A stretch of DNA of 64,000 nt, taken from contig NZ_BCZK01000017.1 in NCBI RefSeq assembly GCF_001598695.1, positions 53,420 through 117,419 on the forward strand, given 5' to 3'. The translations under genes and the position numbers were made by a program. The first letter of the stretch is position 1. Every line of letters starts with the position of its first letter. The notes under the pieces are model-generated. The model had not been told where the DNA came from. It searched no databases and was given only the letters and a program-made list of their open reading frames with translations. Shown one piece after another: positions 18,120-25,861 of the stretch. Origin of the DNA: Klebsiella oxytoca NBRC 105695. Its GTDB lineage: Bacteria; Pseudomonadota; Gammaproteobacteria; Enterobacterales; Enterobacteriaceae.

Positions 18120-19115
18120 TCAGGCAGTTTCGCCGGGGATAAATTCAGGCTGCCAGAGCACCTGGAGAGAGGCGAGATCGTCGCCGGCGATTAAGCGGCG
18201 AACCATGCTGGCTATCTGGCGGCCCACGCCCTGCCGGGTGGACTGGATCACCGCGCCCACCGGAGTTTCGATGATGCTGTCCTGCGGCAAACCATCATAA
18301 ACCACCAGTGAGACGCGATCGGAGCCGGTAAGACGCCCGAGCTGGGCAAGTGCCATCGCCGCGCCGTCGCCGTGGGTGTTGCAATCGGTGACTATCGCCG
18401 TAGGCGGTTCGGGCAGACGCAGCAGCTCCATCGTCGCCTGAAACCCTCCGCGGCGGGTGGGCGACACGCTGCGCAGCCAGGTTTCCGCCAGCCCCGCTTC
18501 ACGCAGGGCTTGCAGGTAACCATTGCGGCGCTGCGTAATAAACGCCTGATTGTTATTTTCGCTCAGCAGCGCTATACGCTGGTGCCCCTGGCTAATCAGA
18601 TGGCGGGTTGCGCGGTACGTTCCCGCCTGGTTATCGAAATCAAACCAGGCATAGGGCTGTGGCAGACGGCTGCGCCCCAGGGCGAGAAAAGGAAAGCCGG
18701 AAGAGAGCAGCTGAATCAGGCGCGGATCATCGTCCAGAGTATGGGCAACAATCAGCGCATCAACACGACGACTCTGCACCATACGCATATAACCGTGTTT
18801 ATCGGCCTGTTCGTCATCGGCTATCAGCAGTAAATCGATCTCATAGCGCGCCAGCTCGTGGCTAATCTCGCCGACCATCTCAAGGAAGACGTTGTTATTC
18901 AACGGCGCGGGACGCACGGGAAAAACGAGGCCGACGGCGTCGATTTTGCCCATTTTCAGGCGGCGCGCAAAGGTGTTTGGCCGATAGCCGCGACGCTGCG
19001 CTTCGGCCTCGACGCGGGCGCGCGTCTCCTGCGACACGTCGTCATAGCCGTTCAACGCGCGGCTGACGGTTGTAACCGAGATCCCAAGTTCTTTAGCAAT
19101 GGCTATCAGCGACAT
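18120..19115 (-). CDS. rafR: Raffinose operon repressor, LacI family
   Basis: DNA-binding repressor of the raf operon, 331 residues. It starts with the LacI helix-turn-helix MSLIAIAKELGISVTTVSRALNGYDDV, followed by the hinge (RPNTFARRLKMGK) and a sugar-sensing domain (GLVFPVRPAPLNNNVFLEMV). The gene is immediately upstream of rafA on the same strand with the two operator palindromes between them. In the raf system the inducer is melibiose formed by RafA or a related galactoside; that is family knowledge, not visible here. Confidence 0.92.
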   Translation of the reverse strand: MSLIAIAKELGISVTTVSRALNGYDDVSQETRARVEAEAQRRGYRPNTFARRLKMGKIDAVGLVFPVRPAPLNNNVFLEMVGEISHELARYEIDLLLIADDEQADKHGYMRMVQSRRVDALIVAHTLDDDPRLIQLLSSGFPFLALGRSRLPQPYAWFDFDNQAGTYRATRHLISQGHQRIALLSENNNQAFITQRRNGYLQALREAGLAETWLRSVSPTRRGGFQATMELLRLPEPPTAIVTDCNTHGDGAAMALAQLGRLTGSDRVSLVVYDGLPQDSIIETPVGAVIQSTRQGVGRQIASMVRRLIAGDDLASLQVLWQPEFIPGETA

Positions 19116-19190
19116 AAGTTTCCCTGTCTTCGCGGGAGAATGCGGCTAGTGTCCCGCAATACGGCCATGGCGTCCACCCTACCGCCGTGA

Positions 19191-19739
19191 CTAGTTCTGC
19201 TCGGCGACCAATAGCGCCTGGGTATCCGGTTCCAGCGCCTGGAAAACGTGCTCCCGATCGGCGGGATAGCAGATGTAATCCCCCTCTCCCAACTCTTCCG
19301 GCGCCTCCGTCAGGCCGACCCGCGCCCGCCCCTGGGTGATAATAATATGTTCCACGGAACCCGGTGGATGAGGGTGAGAGATACGGTCAGCCCCCGGCTG
19401 GGTTAGCAGGAGATAGATATCGCGCCGCGCGCCCGGCGGGCAGGCGGCGAGTAAAATCGCCTGATAGTTTGCCTGCTCGGCAATCACTTTCGTCCCCTCG
19501 CCGCGGCGGATCACCTGGGTGGTGTTGACCTGCGGCTCCAGCAGCCGGGCAAAAGGAATATCGAGGGCCACGCACAGCGCCCACAGCGTTTCCAGACTCG
19601 GGTTACCGTTACCGGACTCCAGCTGCGATAACGTTGATTTGGCAATTCCCGCCCGTCGCGCAACTTCAGCAAGGGAAAGACCGGTGCGCGCGCGTTCACG
19701 AACCAGGCTTTTGGCAATCAGGCTAATTGGCTGAGTCAT
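19191..19739 (-). CDS. HTH-XRE/cupin regulator next to azlCD
   Basis: A 182-residue regulator with an N-terminal XRE helix-turn-helix (GLSLAEVARRAGIAKSTLSQLESGNGNPSLETLW) and a C-terminal cupin domain (RISHPHPPGSVEHIIITQGRA ... GDYICYPADREHVF) that probably senses a small molecule. It is divergent from azlC, with a palindrome in the gap. The frame could start 22 codons earlier, but that would run through the palindrome; MTQPISLIAK is preferred. The arrangement is typical of local control of a branched-chain or other amino-acid exporter, so amino-acid sensing is inferred. Confidence 0.85.
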   Translation of the reverse strand: MTQPISLIAKSLVRERARTGLSLAEVARRAGIAKSTLSQLESGNGNPSLETLWALCVALDIPFARLLEPQVNTTQVIRRGEGTKVIAEQANYQAILLAACPPGARRDIYLLLTQPGADRISHPHPPGSVEHIIITQGRARVGLTEAPEELGEGDYICYPADREHVFQALEPDTQALLVAEQN

Positions 19740-19761
19740 CCAGCCCTCCGTGTTTTTTATA

Positions 19762-19811
19762 ACGAACGTTTCGTTCGTCTTGAAATACGATTCTGTTGCG
19801 TTCATTATAAT
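19762..19811 (+). promoter_or_regulatory. azlC promoter and candidate operator of the HTH-cupin regulator
   Basis: Inverted repeat ACGAACG-TTT-CGTTCGT at 19762-19778, with an additional half-site ATTCGTTCGAT at about 19817-19827. A perfect -10 hexamer TATAAT is at 19806-19811. The -35 is not convincing at 17 bp; TTGAAA lies 20 bp upstream. The -10 overlaps the upstream candidate ATG of azlC at 19810, which argues that translation starts later, at 19840. Confidence 0.6.
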
Positions 19812-19839
19812 GGAAATTCGTTCGATATGGCTAAAGAGT

Positions 19840-20499
19840 ATGAAACATCACTTCGCCAGTCTTAAAGGCGACACCCTCAGAGCAATTGTTTTAGTCTGCC
19901 TCGCAGTGGGCATCGTTGGTATGTCCTATGGCTCGCTGGCTATCGCCTACGGTTTCCCGATTTGGGTGCCCTTTGTGCTTTCGGTCAGCGTCCTGGCGGG
20001 CGCCTCGGAGTTTATGTTTATCGGCATTGTCGCCAGCGGCGGAAATCCCCTGGCGGCGGCGGCGGCCGGTTTACTGGTCAACGCTCGTCATATTCCCTTC
20101 GGCGTGACGGTTCGCGACCTGGTCGGCCAGCGCGCCGCCAGCTTCCTCGGCTGCCATATTATGAACGATGAAAGCGTGGTGTTTGGTCTGTCGCAGAAAA
20201 CCCCCGAGCAGCGGCGGGCGGCCTACTGGCTGTGCGGTCTGGGCGTGGCGCTGATCTGGCCATTGGGCGCGCTATTGGGCGCGGGGGTCGGCAAACTGCT
20301 CCCGGCTCCGGAAACCATTGGCCTCGATGCGGTCTTTCCGGCCATTCTGCTGGCGCTGGTGGTTCCGGCATTTAAAAATCGCACCACCTTGATCCGCGCC
20401 TGCAGCGGAGCAGCTCTGTCGCTGGCCGCCGTACCTTTTGCGCCGGTTGGTCTGCCGGTTTTGCTGTCGCTGTTTGGCCTGCTGACGAGGAGAAAATAA
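19840..20499 (+). CDS. azlC: AzlC-family branched-chain amino-acid exporter, large subunit
   Basis: Inner-membrane protein of 219 residues that with AzlD exports branched-chain amino acids or analogues (YgaZ/YgaH group). Family marks are GMSYGSLAIAYGFP, LAGASEFMFIGIVASGG and ARHIPFGVTVRDL; about seven hydrophobic segments. Upstream ATGs at 19750 and 19810 are rejected because the second lies in a TATAAT box; MKHHFASLKGD is chosen. The stop overlaps the azlD start by one base. Substrate is inferred from family only. Confidence 0.85.
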   Translation: MKHHFASLKGDTLRAIVLVCLAVGIVGMSYGSLAIAYGFPIWVPFVLSVSVLAGASEFMFIGIVASGGNPLAAAAAGLLVNARHIPFGVTVRDLVGQRAASFLGCHIMNDESVVFGLSQKTPEQRRAAYWLCGLGVALIWPLGALLGAGVGKLLPAPETIGLDAVFPAILLALVVPAFKNRTTLIRACSGAALSLAAVPFAPVGLPVLLSLFGLLTRRK

Positions 20500-20822
20500 T
20501 GGGCAATATGACGCTGTTTATCGCCGGTATCGCGATTCTGTCGCTGGGCACTTACTTGATGCGCTTAGGCGGAGCGAAGCTCGGCAGCCGGCTGGCCTTT
20601 TCTGAGCGCTCACAGGCGCTACTCTCCGATGCGGCAACGGTGCTGCTCTTTTCCGTCGCGCTGGCAACCACCTTCTACGAAGGTGAACATTTTGCCGGGA
20701 TGGCGCGGGTCCTGGGCGTGGGCTTTGCGGTATTTCTTGCCTGGCGTAAGATGCCGCTGATCGTGGTGATTATCGCCGCTGCCGTGGTGACGGCGCTGCT
20801 GCGGATGGCGGGTTTACGATAA
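20499..20822 (+). CDS. azlD: AzlD-family exporter, small subunit
   Basis: Small membrane partner of AzlC, 107 residues with four hydrophobic segments, typical family length. Recognisable features are TYLMRLGGAKLGSRL near the start and FAVFLAWRKMPLIVVIIAA near the end. It has an AGGAGA ribosome site inside azlC and starts within the azlC stop, so the two are translationally coupled. A strong hairpin terminator starts at its stop codon. Confidence 0.85.
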   Translation: MGNMTLFIAGIAILSLGTYLMRLGGAKLGSRLAFSERSQALLSDAATVLLFSVALATTFYEGEHFAGMARVLGVGFAVFLAWRKMPLIVVIIAAAVVTALLRMAGLR

Positions 20823-20844
20823 AAGCGCCCACAGGCGCTTTTAT
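20821..20844. terminator. Bidirectional terminator between azlD and yiiG
   Basis: Perfect 10-bp inverted repeat TAAAAGCGCC / GGCGCTTTTA with loop CACA; the A and T tracts on both sides allow use by the convergent azlD and yiiG transcripts. It overlaps the azlD stop codon. Confidence 0.85.
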
Positions 20845-20859
20845 CATTCTTCAGCCAGT

Positions 20860-21894
20860 TTAATCACTCAATGTATTAAACCATCTTACGAGCTGGTTAT
20901 AGCTCGCCATGAGATGTTCAAAGGAGCCATCCACCATTTGCGGGGCGCCATCCATCAACATGGCTTCCCCAGACGTCAGCGGCGTGTTATCGCGAACGCG
21001 GCGGACGCGCGTTTTGGCATCCAGAAGGTACTTTTCCGCCGCTTCGATAAACGTCGGGGCTCTGATCTCACGCATCCGGGGACCTTTTTTGGTTTCGCCC
21101 TGTTTTGACTTCAATTGCTCAATTTGTTCACCCAGATCCTGGACGAGTTTCATCGCAGCATCGGTATCAAATTTATCCGCCTCAAGCGCCTGGTTAACCT
21201 TTTTGCTGGTCAACATAATGGATAGCGAATAGTAATCAAAAGACTTGCCTTCTTTGGCCTCAATCTTTTTCAACTGCTGTTCCTGACGGCGGTTATTAAT
21301 TTCATGAATCGCTTCTGAGTAAGCATCTGATGCGGGTTTGAACGCGGCTAATGCCTGAATAAACTGAGTATGCAGCGCTTTGCCTTTAGCGAAAGCATCA
21401 TCTTTATAATCTTGCTGTTCGTAATATTTATTCATCTTATTGATGACTTCTGCCAGCTTAATGGATGAATTAATATAAGGTAAAGCGAGATTATCGATAG
21501 GATCCAGCGACGGCTTTAAACTCGAAACGTGCGTCATATTGGCCAGGCACTTATCAAACTCTGCGGAAACATCCGTGATACCACCAACACTCTTTTCTTT
21601 TCCGGTGGGACCGACCTTCAGATCGTCTAACCAGCGAGCATAGTATTTAATGCTACGATAAATATCTTCATCGATATCATTATAGCACTCAATATATACG
21701 CTCATCTTTTCGCTAATAATGCGGTCTGGGCTGGCGTTTTTAACTTCCTTGTTATCTGCACCTGAAGATGCGGATGGACTAGCCGGAGCTGCTGCAGGAG
21801 CAGGAGCGCTTTCGGGTAATTTATTATCGTCGCATCCAACAAGCCCCATTAATAAGACGCAGCTTATTGCTGCCGCCAATAAATTCCTTTTCAT
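20860..21894 (-). CDS. yiiG: YiiG-like lipoprotein, DUF3829
   Basis: Predicted lipoprotein of 344 residues and unknown function. The signal MKRNLLAAAISCVLLMGLVGC ends in a lipobox (LVGC), followed by a Pro/Ala/Ser-rich linker (about 28-45) and an alpha-helical DUF3829 domain. Segments such as YYEQQDYKDDAFAKGKALH and EAKEGKSFDYYSLS match E. coli YiiG, which also sits between the rha and fdo loci. It is a single-gene unit bounded by terminators on both sides and marks the return of syntenic backbone within otherwise variable sequence. Confidence 0.85.
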   Translation of the reverse strand: MKRNLLAAAISCVLLMGLVGCDDNKLPESAPAPAAAPASPSASSGADNKEVKNASPDRIISEKMSVYIECYNDIDEDIYRSIKYYARWLDDLKVGPTGKEKSVGGITDVSAEFDKCLANMTHVSSLKPSLDPIDNLALPYINSSIKLAEVINKMNKYYEQQDYKDDAFAKGKALHTQFIQALAAFKPASDAYSEAIHEINNRRQEQQLKKIEAKEGKSFDYYSLSIMLTSKKVNQALEADKFDTDAAMKLVQDLGEQIEQLKSKQGETKKGPRMREIRAPTFIEAAEKYLLDAKTRVRRVRDNTPLTSGEAMLMDGAPQMVDGSFEHLMASYNQLVRWFNTLSD

Positions 21895-21976
21895 AACTAT
21901 CCTTTATTAAAAACAATTAAACCAATCTAAAGACAGGAGGATAAATCATATCGCATAATCGTTTTATGCCGATACA

Positions 21977-22002
21977 AAAAAAGCGCCCGCAGGCGCTTTT
22001 AA
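21977..22002 (-). terminator. Terminator of the PTS/aldolase operon
   Basis: Inverted repeat AAAAGCGCC / GGCGCTTTT with a 4-base loop and seven A on the plus strand left side, giving a U run on the minus-strand transcript. It follows the last gene (22026) of the minus-strand operon. Confidence 0.85.
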
Positions 22003-22025
22003 ACTAATGATGTTATTTAGCCTGA

Positions 22026-22577
22026 CTAAATCTGTGCTGCAATCCAAAGAATAACGCGCTCGATATCCAGCGGTTTTTGCTGATCCACGGTCAATACCGG
22101 CCCCAGTCGCATTGGTTCCGCCTGCTGCGCCAGCCGAGCCAGTTCCGGCAGATACTCTTCGCCCGGATGCCCCGGCTTACGATCGTGTAACCGGCTGGCA
22201 TAGCGCGCCACCGCAAGCTCAGGCGGGATGTGATTCCAGACCTCCAGAACCTTTTCAACGCCCGCTTGTTGTAGCAGCTGCTGCAGCGTGTCGCGCGGTT
22301 GAAAGCCAAACCAGGCGTCAATGAGCCAGATGCAGCCTGCCGGTGACTGACCGACAATCGACCATATCACTTCATACGCGGCGCAGCCCAGTTGCCGGTT
22401 GAAGGACCGATCGATCCCGGTAAAGCACGCCATAAACGGCTCTTTAATACCGTCGATGGTCAGCTGCGGCAGATTAAACGCTGCCGATAGCTGCCGGGTG
22501 ACGGTGCTTTTACCCGAGGCGGGAATGCCGTTAATTAAAATTACCGTTTTGCAGCCGGGTGTGAGATATCTGTTCAT
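22026..22577 (-). CDS. P-loop kinase-like protein at the end of a PTS operon
   Basis: A 183-residue soluble protein with an early Walker A motif GIPASGKST (about 16-24) and DAWFGFQPRD in the middle, resembling small-molecule kinases of the zeta-toxin/chloramphenicol phosphotransferase/AAA_33 type. I do not recognise a specific family member. Its ATG overlaps the stop of the PTS IIA gene (ATGA), so it belongs to the operon. A role in phosphorylating a sugar or intermediate of the pathway is only an inference; a toxin role is unlikely without an antitoxin gene nearby. Confidence 0.7.
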   Translation of the reverse strand: MNRYLTPGCKTVILINGIPASGKSTVTRQLSAAFNLPQLTIDGIKEPFMACFTGIDRSFNRQLGCAAYEVIWSIVGQSPAGCIWLIDAWFGFQPRDTLQQLLQQAGVEKVLEVWNHIPPELAVARYASRLHDRKPGHPGEEYLPELARLAQQAEPMRLGPVLTVDQQKPLDIERVILWIAAQI

Positions 22578-23017
22578 AGCAACGCAACGACCTCCTCCTT
22601 GCTGCTGGCGGCCCGCAGCTTCTCCATGGTCTCGTTATTATCGAGCAGAGCGACAATCGCACGAATCCCCTCTTCTATATGGGCATTGCTGTCCTGCGCG
22701 CCGAACATAATGACGATATCCGCCTTCTCGCTATCAGCAAACTGAATTGGCTTATCCAGCACAACAAGGCTAAAGCAGTTGCGCTTTACGCCGCACTCCG
22801 GTCTGGCATGCGGGATGGCGATGCCCTCATCAAAAACGTAATAGGCGCCATGATGCAGGGTATTATCGATCACCGCCTGACCGTAATCTGCCGAGATATA
22901 TCCCTTTGCCACCAGCGGGCTGGCCGCCAGTTGGATCACCTTCTGCCAGTCGGACTCCGTGACGCCGACCTGAATCGCATCGGCCTCAATAAGCAGTTCT
23001 TTTATCGTCATTATCAC
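22574..23017 (-). CDS. PTS sugar transporter IIA component (fructose/ascorbate type)
   Basis: Phosphocarrier of 147 residues that receives phosphate from HPr and passes it to the IIB protein. The PTS_IIA type 2 active site is visible as IAIPHARPE, with the phosphorylated His near residue 68. It is encoded two genes away from the IIC gene in the same operon. Either of the two ATGs (codons 1 and 3) may be the start. It probably serves the Ula-type IIB and IIC encoded upstream. Confidence 0.88.
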   Translation of the reverse strand: MIMTIKELLIEADAIQVGVTESDWQKVIQLAASPLVAKGYISADYGQAVIDNTLHHGAYYVFDEGIAIPHARPECGVKRNCFSLVVLDKPIQFADSEKADIVIMFGAQDSNAHIEEGIRAIVALLDNNETMEKLRAASSKEEVVALL

Positions 23018-23020
23018 TTC

Positions 23021-23290
23021 CTATATATTACGGCGAATAACATTACGTAACTCATCAATGCGCACAAAAAGCGCATCTATTTCCTGGCGATGCGTATGGC
23101 TTTTGGCATATACCGACAGCGCCCGGTTATAAACCAGCATTAATGCTTTCTGTACTTCGCCATTTCCCGGGTCGCCCCGTAATTCGCCTTCCAGCCTGGC
23201 GATTTCCCCCGCCAGCTGGCGGGACTGTGCGTCATAATCCTGCGGCGGGCTACTCTCTTTTTTCCACAGCGTTTTCAAAGATTCAAACAT
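23021..23290 (-). CDS. Small protein of unknown function in the PTS/aldolase operon
   Basis: An 89-residue hydrophilic protein that I do not recognise. It has a strong ribosome site (GGGAGGAGC) and lies three bases upstream of the PTS IIA gene, so it is very likely expressed. The sequence is predicted to be helical with heptad-like spacing (SRQLAGEIARLEGELRG and HRQEIDALFVRIDELRNVI), suggesting a helical hairpin or coiled coil. There is no signal peptide or membrane segment. It might regulate or scaffold the PTS or aldolase proteins. Confidence 0.65.
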   Translation of the reverse strand: MFESLKTLWKKESSPPQDYDAQSRQLAGEIARLEGELRGDPGNGEVQKALMLVYNRALSVYAKSHTHRQEIDALFVRIDELRNVIRRNI

Positions 23291-23346
23291 AGCGAGCTCC
23301 TCCCTGACGGACAGCAGGGCAACGGAATACGATTAAAAATAAAGTA

Positions 23347-24189
23347 TTATTTAAATAGCGCGATTTTTTCCATTAATACCTGGGTGACCGCATTATTCGC
23401 CGGAATTAAGAATTTGCGCACGCTGTCGTTAACTTTGCCTTTTTCAAAAGTGGTTTTACATTGATCGACCCACTGAACGTTCATTTCAGTACCGACGTTC
23501 ACTTTGTTGATGCCTTCCGTTACGGCCAGGCGCATATCATCATCGCTGACGCCGGTACCGCCGTGGAGCACTAACGGTACGCCTGTGGCGGCGCTAATCT
23601 CTTTCAGCCGCTGATGCTGGATCTGCGCTTTGCCGGTATAGAGGCCATGTACCGTGCCTACGGAGACCGCCAGCATATCCACCTGCGTCTCCTTCACAAA
23701 GCGTTTGGCGTCTTCCACCGTGGTGAAACAAATATCTTCTGCGGCAACGGCTTTGCCATCTTCCGAGCCGCCTATTGCCCCCAGCTCGCCTTCTACCGTG
23801 ATATTCCGCGGGCGCGCCATCTCCACCACGATACGCGTATTGCCGATATTCTCCTCCAGCCCCAGATGGGAGCCGTCATACATCACTGATGAAAATCCGG
23901 CATCCATGGCCGTTTCAATGGCGCTGATATCAGAGCAGTGATCCAGATGCAGACAGGTCGGCACGTTTTCACTTTCCGCGAGCGAGCGCACGGCATCCAC
24001 CAGTAAACGATAGCCGAGATATTCCGCCGTCCCGGTAGAGATTTGAATCATTAATGGGCTATCGCTTATCTGCGCCGCTTTAAAAAAGGCGGGCAGCATT
24101 TCAATACAGTGCAAATTAAACGAGCCAATGGCTTTAAAATCTCTTTCCTGCGCAATTTTCAGAATCGCGTTGAAGTTATACAGACTCAT
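23347..24189 (-). CDS. Class II ketose-bisphosphate aldolase (tagatose/fructose-1,6-bisphosphate type)
   Basis: Zinc-dependent aldolase of 280 residues that splits a ketose 1,6-bisphosphate into two triose phosphates. Zinc ligands and active site are recognisable in CLHLDHCSD, EGELGAIGGSEDG, SVGTVHGLYTG and VLHGGTGVSDDD. Closest by eye to the GatY/KbaY/Fba class II group. The start overlaps the end of the PTS IIC gene by 14 bp. Together with the PfkA-like kinase it would complete conversion of an incoming ketose phosphate. Whether tagatose, fructose or another isomer is used cannot be read from the sequence. Confidence 0.88.
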   Translation of the reverse strand: MSLYNFNAILKIAQERDFKAIGSFNLHCIEMLPAFFKAAQISDSPLMIQISTGTAEYLGYRLLVDAVRSLAESENVPTCLHLDHCSDISAIETAMDAGFSSVMYDGSHLGLEENIGNTRIVVEMARPRNITVEGELGAIGGSEDGKAVAAEDICFTTVEDAKRFVKETQVDMLAVSVGTVHGLYTGKAQIQHQRLKEISAATGVPLVLHGGTGVSDDDMRLAVTEGINKVNVGTEMNVQWVDQCKTTFEKGKVNDSVRKFLIPANNAVTQVLMEKIALFK

Positions 24190-25543
24190 GAATGTTTTCC
24201 CCTTTTGGCTTAGCTGATTTACCGTTTACGAACCATGCCAGTGCGGCAACAAAAACAATGAACAGAGCAACAAATAGCCAGTTATTCTGGAAGGCGTGGC
24301 CCAATACCAGACCGGAACTAATGACGTCAGAATCGCTGAAAGTGACGCCGGTAAAGCCGTAGCTTTCCAGCATCGGCACTAAAATGGCGGGCAGAAAGGT
24401 AATAAACAGGCCGTGAATGACGCCGCCAATCATCGCTCCGCGCCGGCCGCCCAGCGCGTTGCCAAACACGCCTGCCGTACCGCCGGCAAAGAAGTTGGTT
24501 AACAGGCCGGGCAGGATCATCGCCAGACCAAACATCGGGAATACCAGCATGCCGATAATGGAGCCGACGGTCGTTGCCAGGAAGCCGACAATCACCGCAT
24601 TGGGCGCATAGGGGAACAGTACCGGGCAATCCAGCGCGGGTTTTGCATCCGGGACAATGCGCATGGCGATGCCGCGGAATGCCGGAACCAGCTCGTTAAG
24701 CAATAAGCGCACGCCGCTATAGAGAACGAATACCCCCGCCACAAACTGTATAGACTGCATAAAGGCGTACATCAGGTAGTTAATACCGCCGGAAAACTGC
24801 GCGATATATTCCGGGCCTGCGGCAAGCGCGGGAATGAGGTACATCGGCACCATTACCACCGCCATCGCAAGGTAGGTATCCTGGAGGAACTTAAAGTTAT
24901 CAGGTAGCTCAAGATCTTCGGTTGAGCGGGAACCTTTCCCGACCACTTTAGCCACCGCCGCCTGCACCAGATAGCCGATGGTGCAGAAGTGCCCCAGCGC
25001 CACATCATCGGAACCGGTAATACGTCTGACCACCGGCTGCGCAAGAGCGGGCATCAATACCGCCATTACGCCGCCGAAAATACCGCCGGTTAAAATCAGC
25101 GACAGTCCGGTCAGCCCGGCTTTATAGCCTATTACCGCGCCGATGGTCGCCATCCACAGCAGAGCCTGGCCGGTCAGGAAGATATATTTGAGCGGCGTCA
25201 GGCGGGCGATAATAATGTTAACGGCAAAAATGACCATCAGGGTCAGCGCCACTTCGGAACCTAATTCACGATTGGCTAACCCGGCGATGGCGGCAACATC
25301 AGTAATGTAGCCTTTCATGCCGAATCCCTGGGTGAAGATATCGTTAAGGAACGTTAGCGTGGCGACAATAATGTTGATTCCGGCCATCATTATTAAGAAA
25401 CCGAGCAGCGTTTTAAAGGTTCCCTCCGCCGTTTTGCCCGCTGATTTTTTTTGCAAAATCAGGCCCAGCATCGCAATAAATGCAATTAATATCGAAGCCT
25501 GGCCGAGCAAATCTTTGACGATAAACTCTACAAAGCTATTCAT
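24176..25543 (-). CDS. PTS IIC component, ascorbate (UlaA) family
   Basis: Membrane channel subunit of a PTS of the AG (ascorbate-galactitol) superfamily; 455 residues with about eleven hydrophobic segments. UlaA-like features include LLGFLIMMAGINIIVATL, the loop FTQGFGMKGYITDVAAIAG and GVFGNALGGRRGAMIGGVIHG. It starts within the end of the IIB gene and overlaps the aldolase start, so the operon is tightly coupled. The C-terminal tail is short and soluble. The sugar is unknown; ascorbate itself is unlikely because no UlaD, UlaE or UlaF homologue is present. Confidence 0.88.
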   Translation of the reverse strand: MNSFVEFIVKDLLGQASILIAFIAMLGLILQKKSAGKTAEGTFKTLLGFLIMMAGINIIVATLTFLNDIFTQGFGMKGYITDVAAIAGLANRELGSEVALTLMVIFAVNIIIARLTPLKYIFLTGQALLWMATIGAVIGYKAGLTGLSLILTGGIFGGVMAVLMPALAQPVVRRITGSDDVALGHFCTIGYLVQAAVAKVVGKGSRSTEDLELPDNFKFLQDTYLAMAVVMVPMYLIPALAAGPEYIAQFSGGINYLMYAFMQSIQFVAGVFVLYSGVRLLLNELVPAFRGIAMRIVPDAKPALDCPVLFPYAPNAVIVGFLATTVGSIIGMLVFPMFGLAMILPGLLTNFFAGGTAGVFGNALGGRRGAMIGGVIHGLFITFLPAILVPMLESYGFTGVTFSDSDVISSGLVLGHAFQNNWLFVALFIVFVAALAWFVNGKSAKPKGENIHESV

Positions 25544-25850
25544 AATCTGCCACCTTCAGGTTACGCTCTTTTAAGAATGCGACGATTTTGGCTTCAACCT
25601 CATCTTTGTCCGTCAGTTTATGCAGTACCACCACACGTTTAATTTCCTCCTCACTAGCATCTGCGGTTAATATATCGGCAAAGGTTTTTTGCGTCAGAAT
25701 CATGTCTGATTTAAACGCCCCGGCTTCGGAAATTGTGGTATGTTCAATTTGCGCCGGAATTTCCAGTTTCTTTAAAACCGCCTTCGCCGTCATTTCGATG
25801 GCAAAGCTAGAACCGAGGCCGCAGCCACATACGCAAAGAATTTTCAGCAT
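25536..25850 (-). CDS. PTS IIB component, ascorbate (UlaB) type
   Basis: Soluble phosphotransfer domain of 104 residues that phosphorylates the sugar during transport. The active Cys is in the P-loop VCGCGLGSS (C8 expected). MLKILCV is taken as start because GAGGAGA lies 8 bases upstream; the frame extends five codons further to a TTG without need. It overlaps the IIC start by eight bases, as in ula operons. Confidence 0.9.
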   Translation of the reverse strand: MLKILCVCGCGLGSSFAIEMTAKAVLKKLEIPAQIEHTTISEAGAFKSDMILTQKTFADILTADASEEEIKRVVVLHKLTDKDEVEAKIVAFLKERNLKVADYE

Positions 25851-25861
25851 GTAGGGTCTCC

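Noticed and set aside
19750..19839. Longer N-terminus of azlC from ATG 19750 or 19810
   Set aside because: These codons overlap the operator palindrome and the TATAAT box and lack a ribosome site.
22026..22577. Zeta-type toxin of a toxin-antitoxin pair
   Set aside because: It has a Walker A motif but is coupled to PTS IIA, with no small antitoxin gene adjacent.
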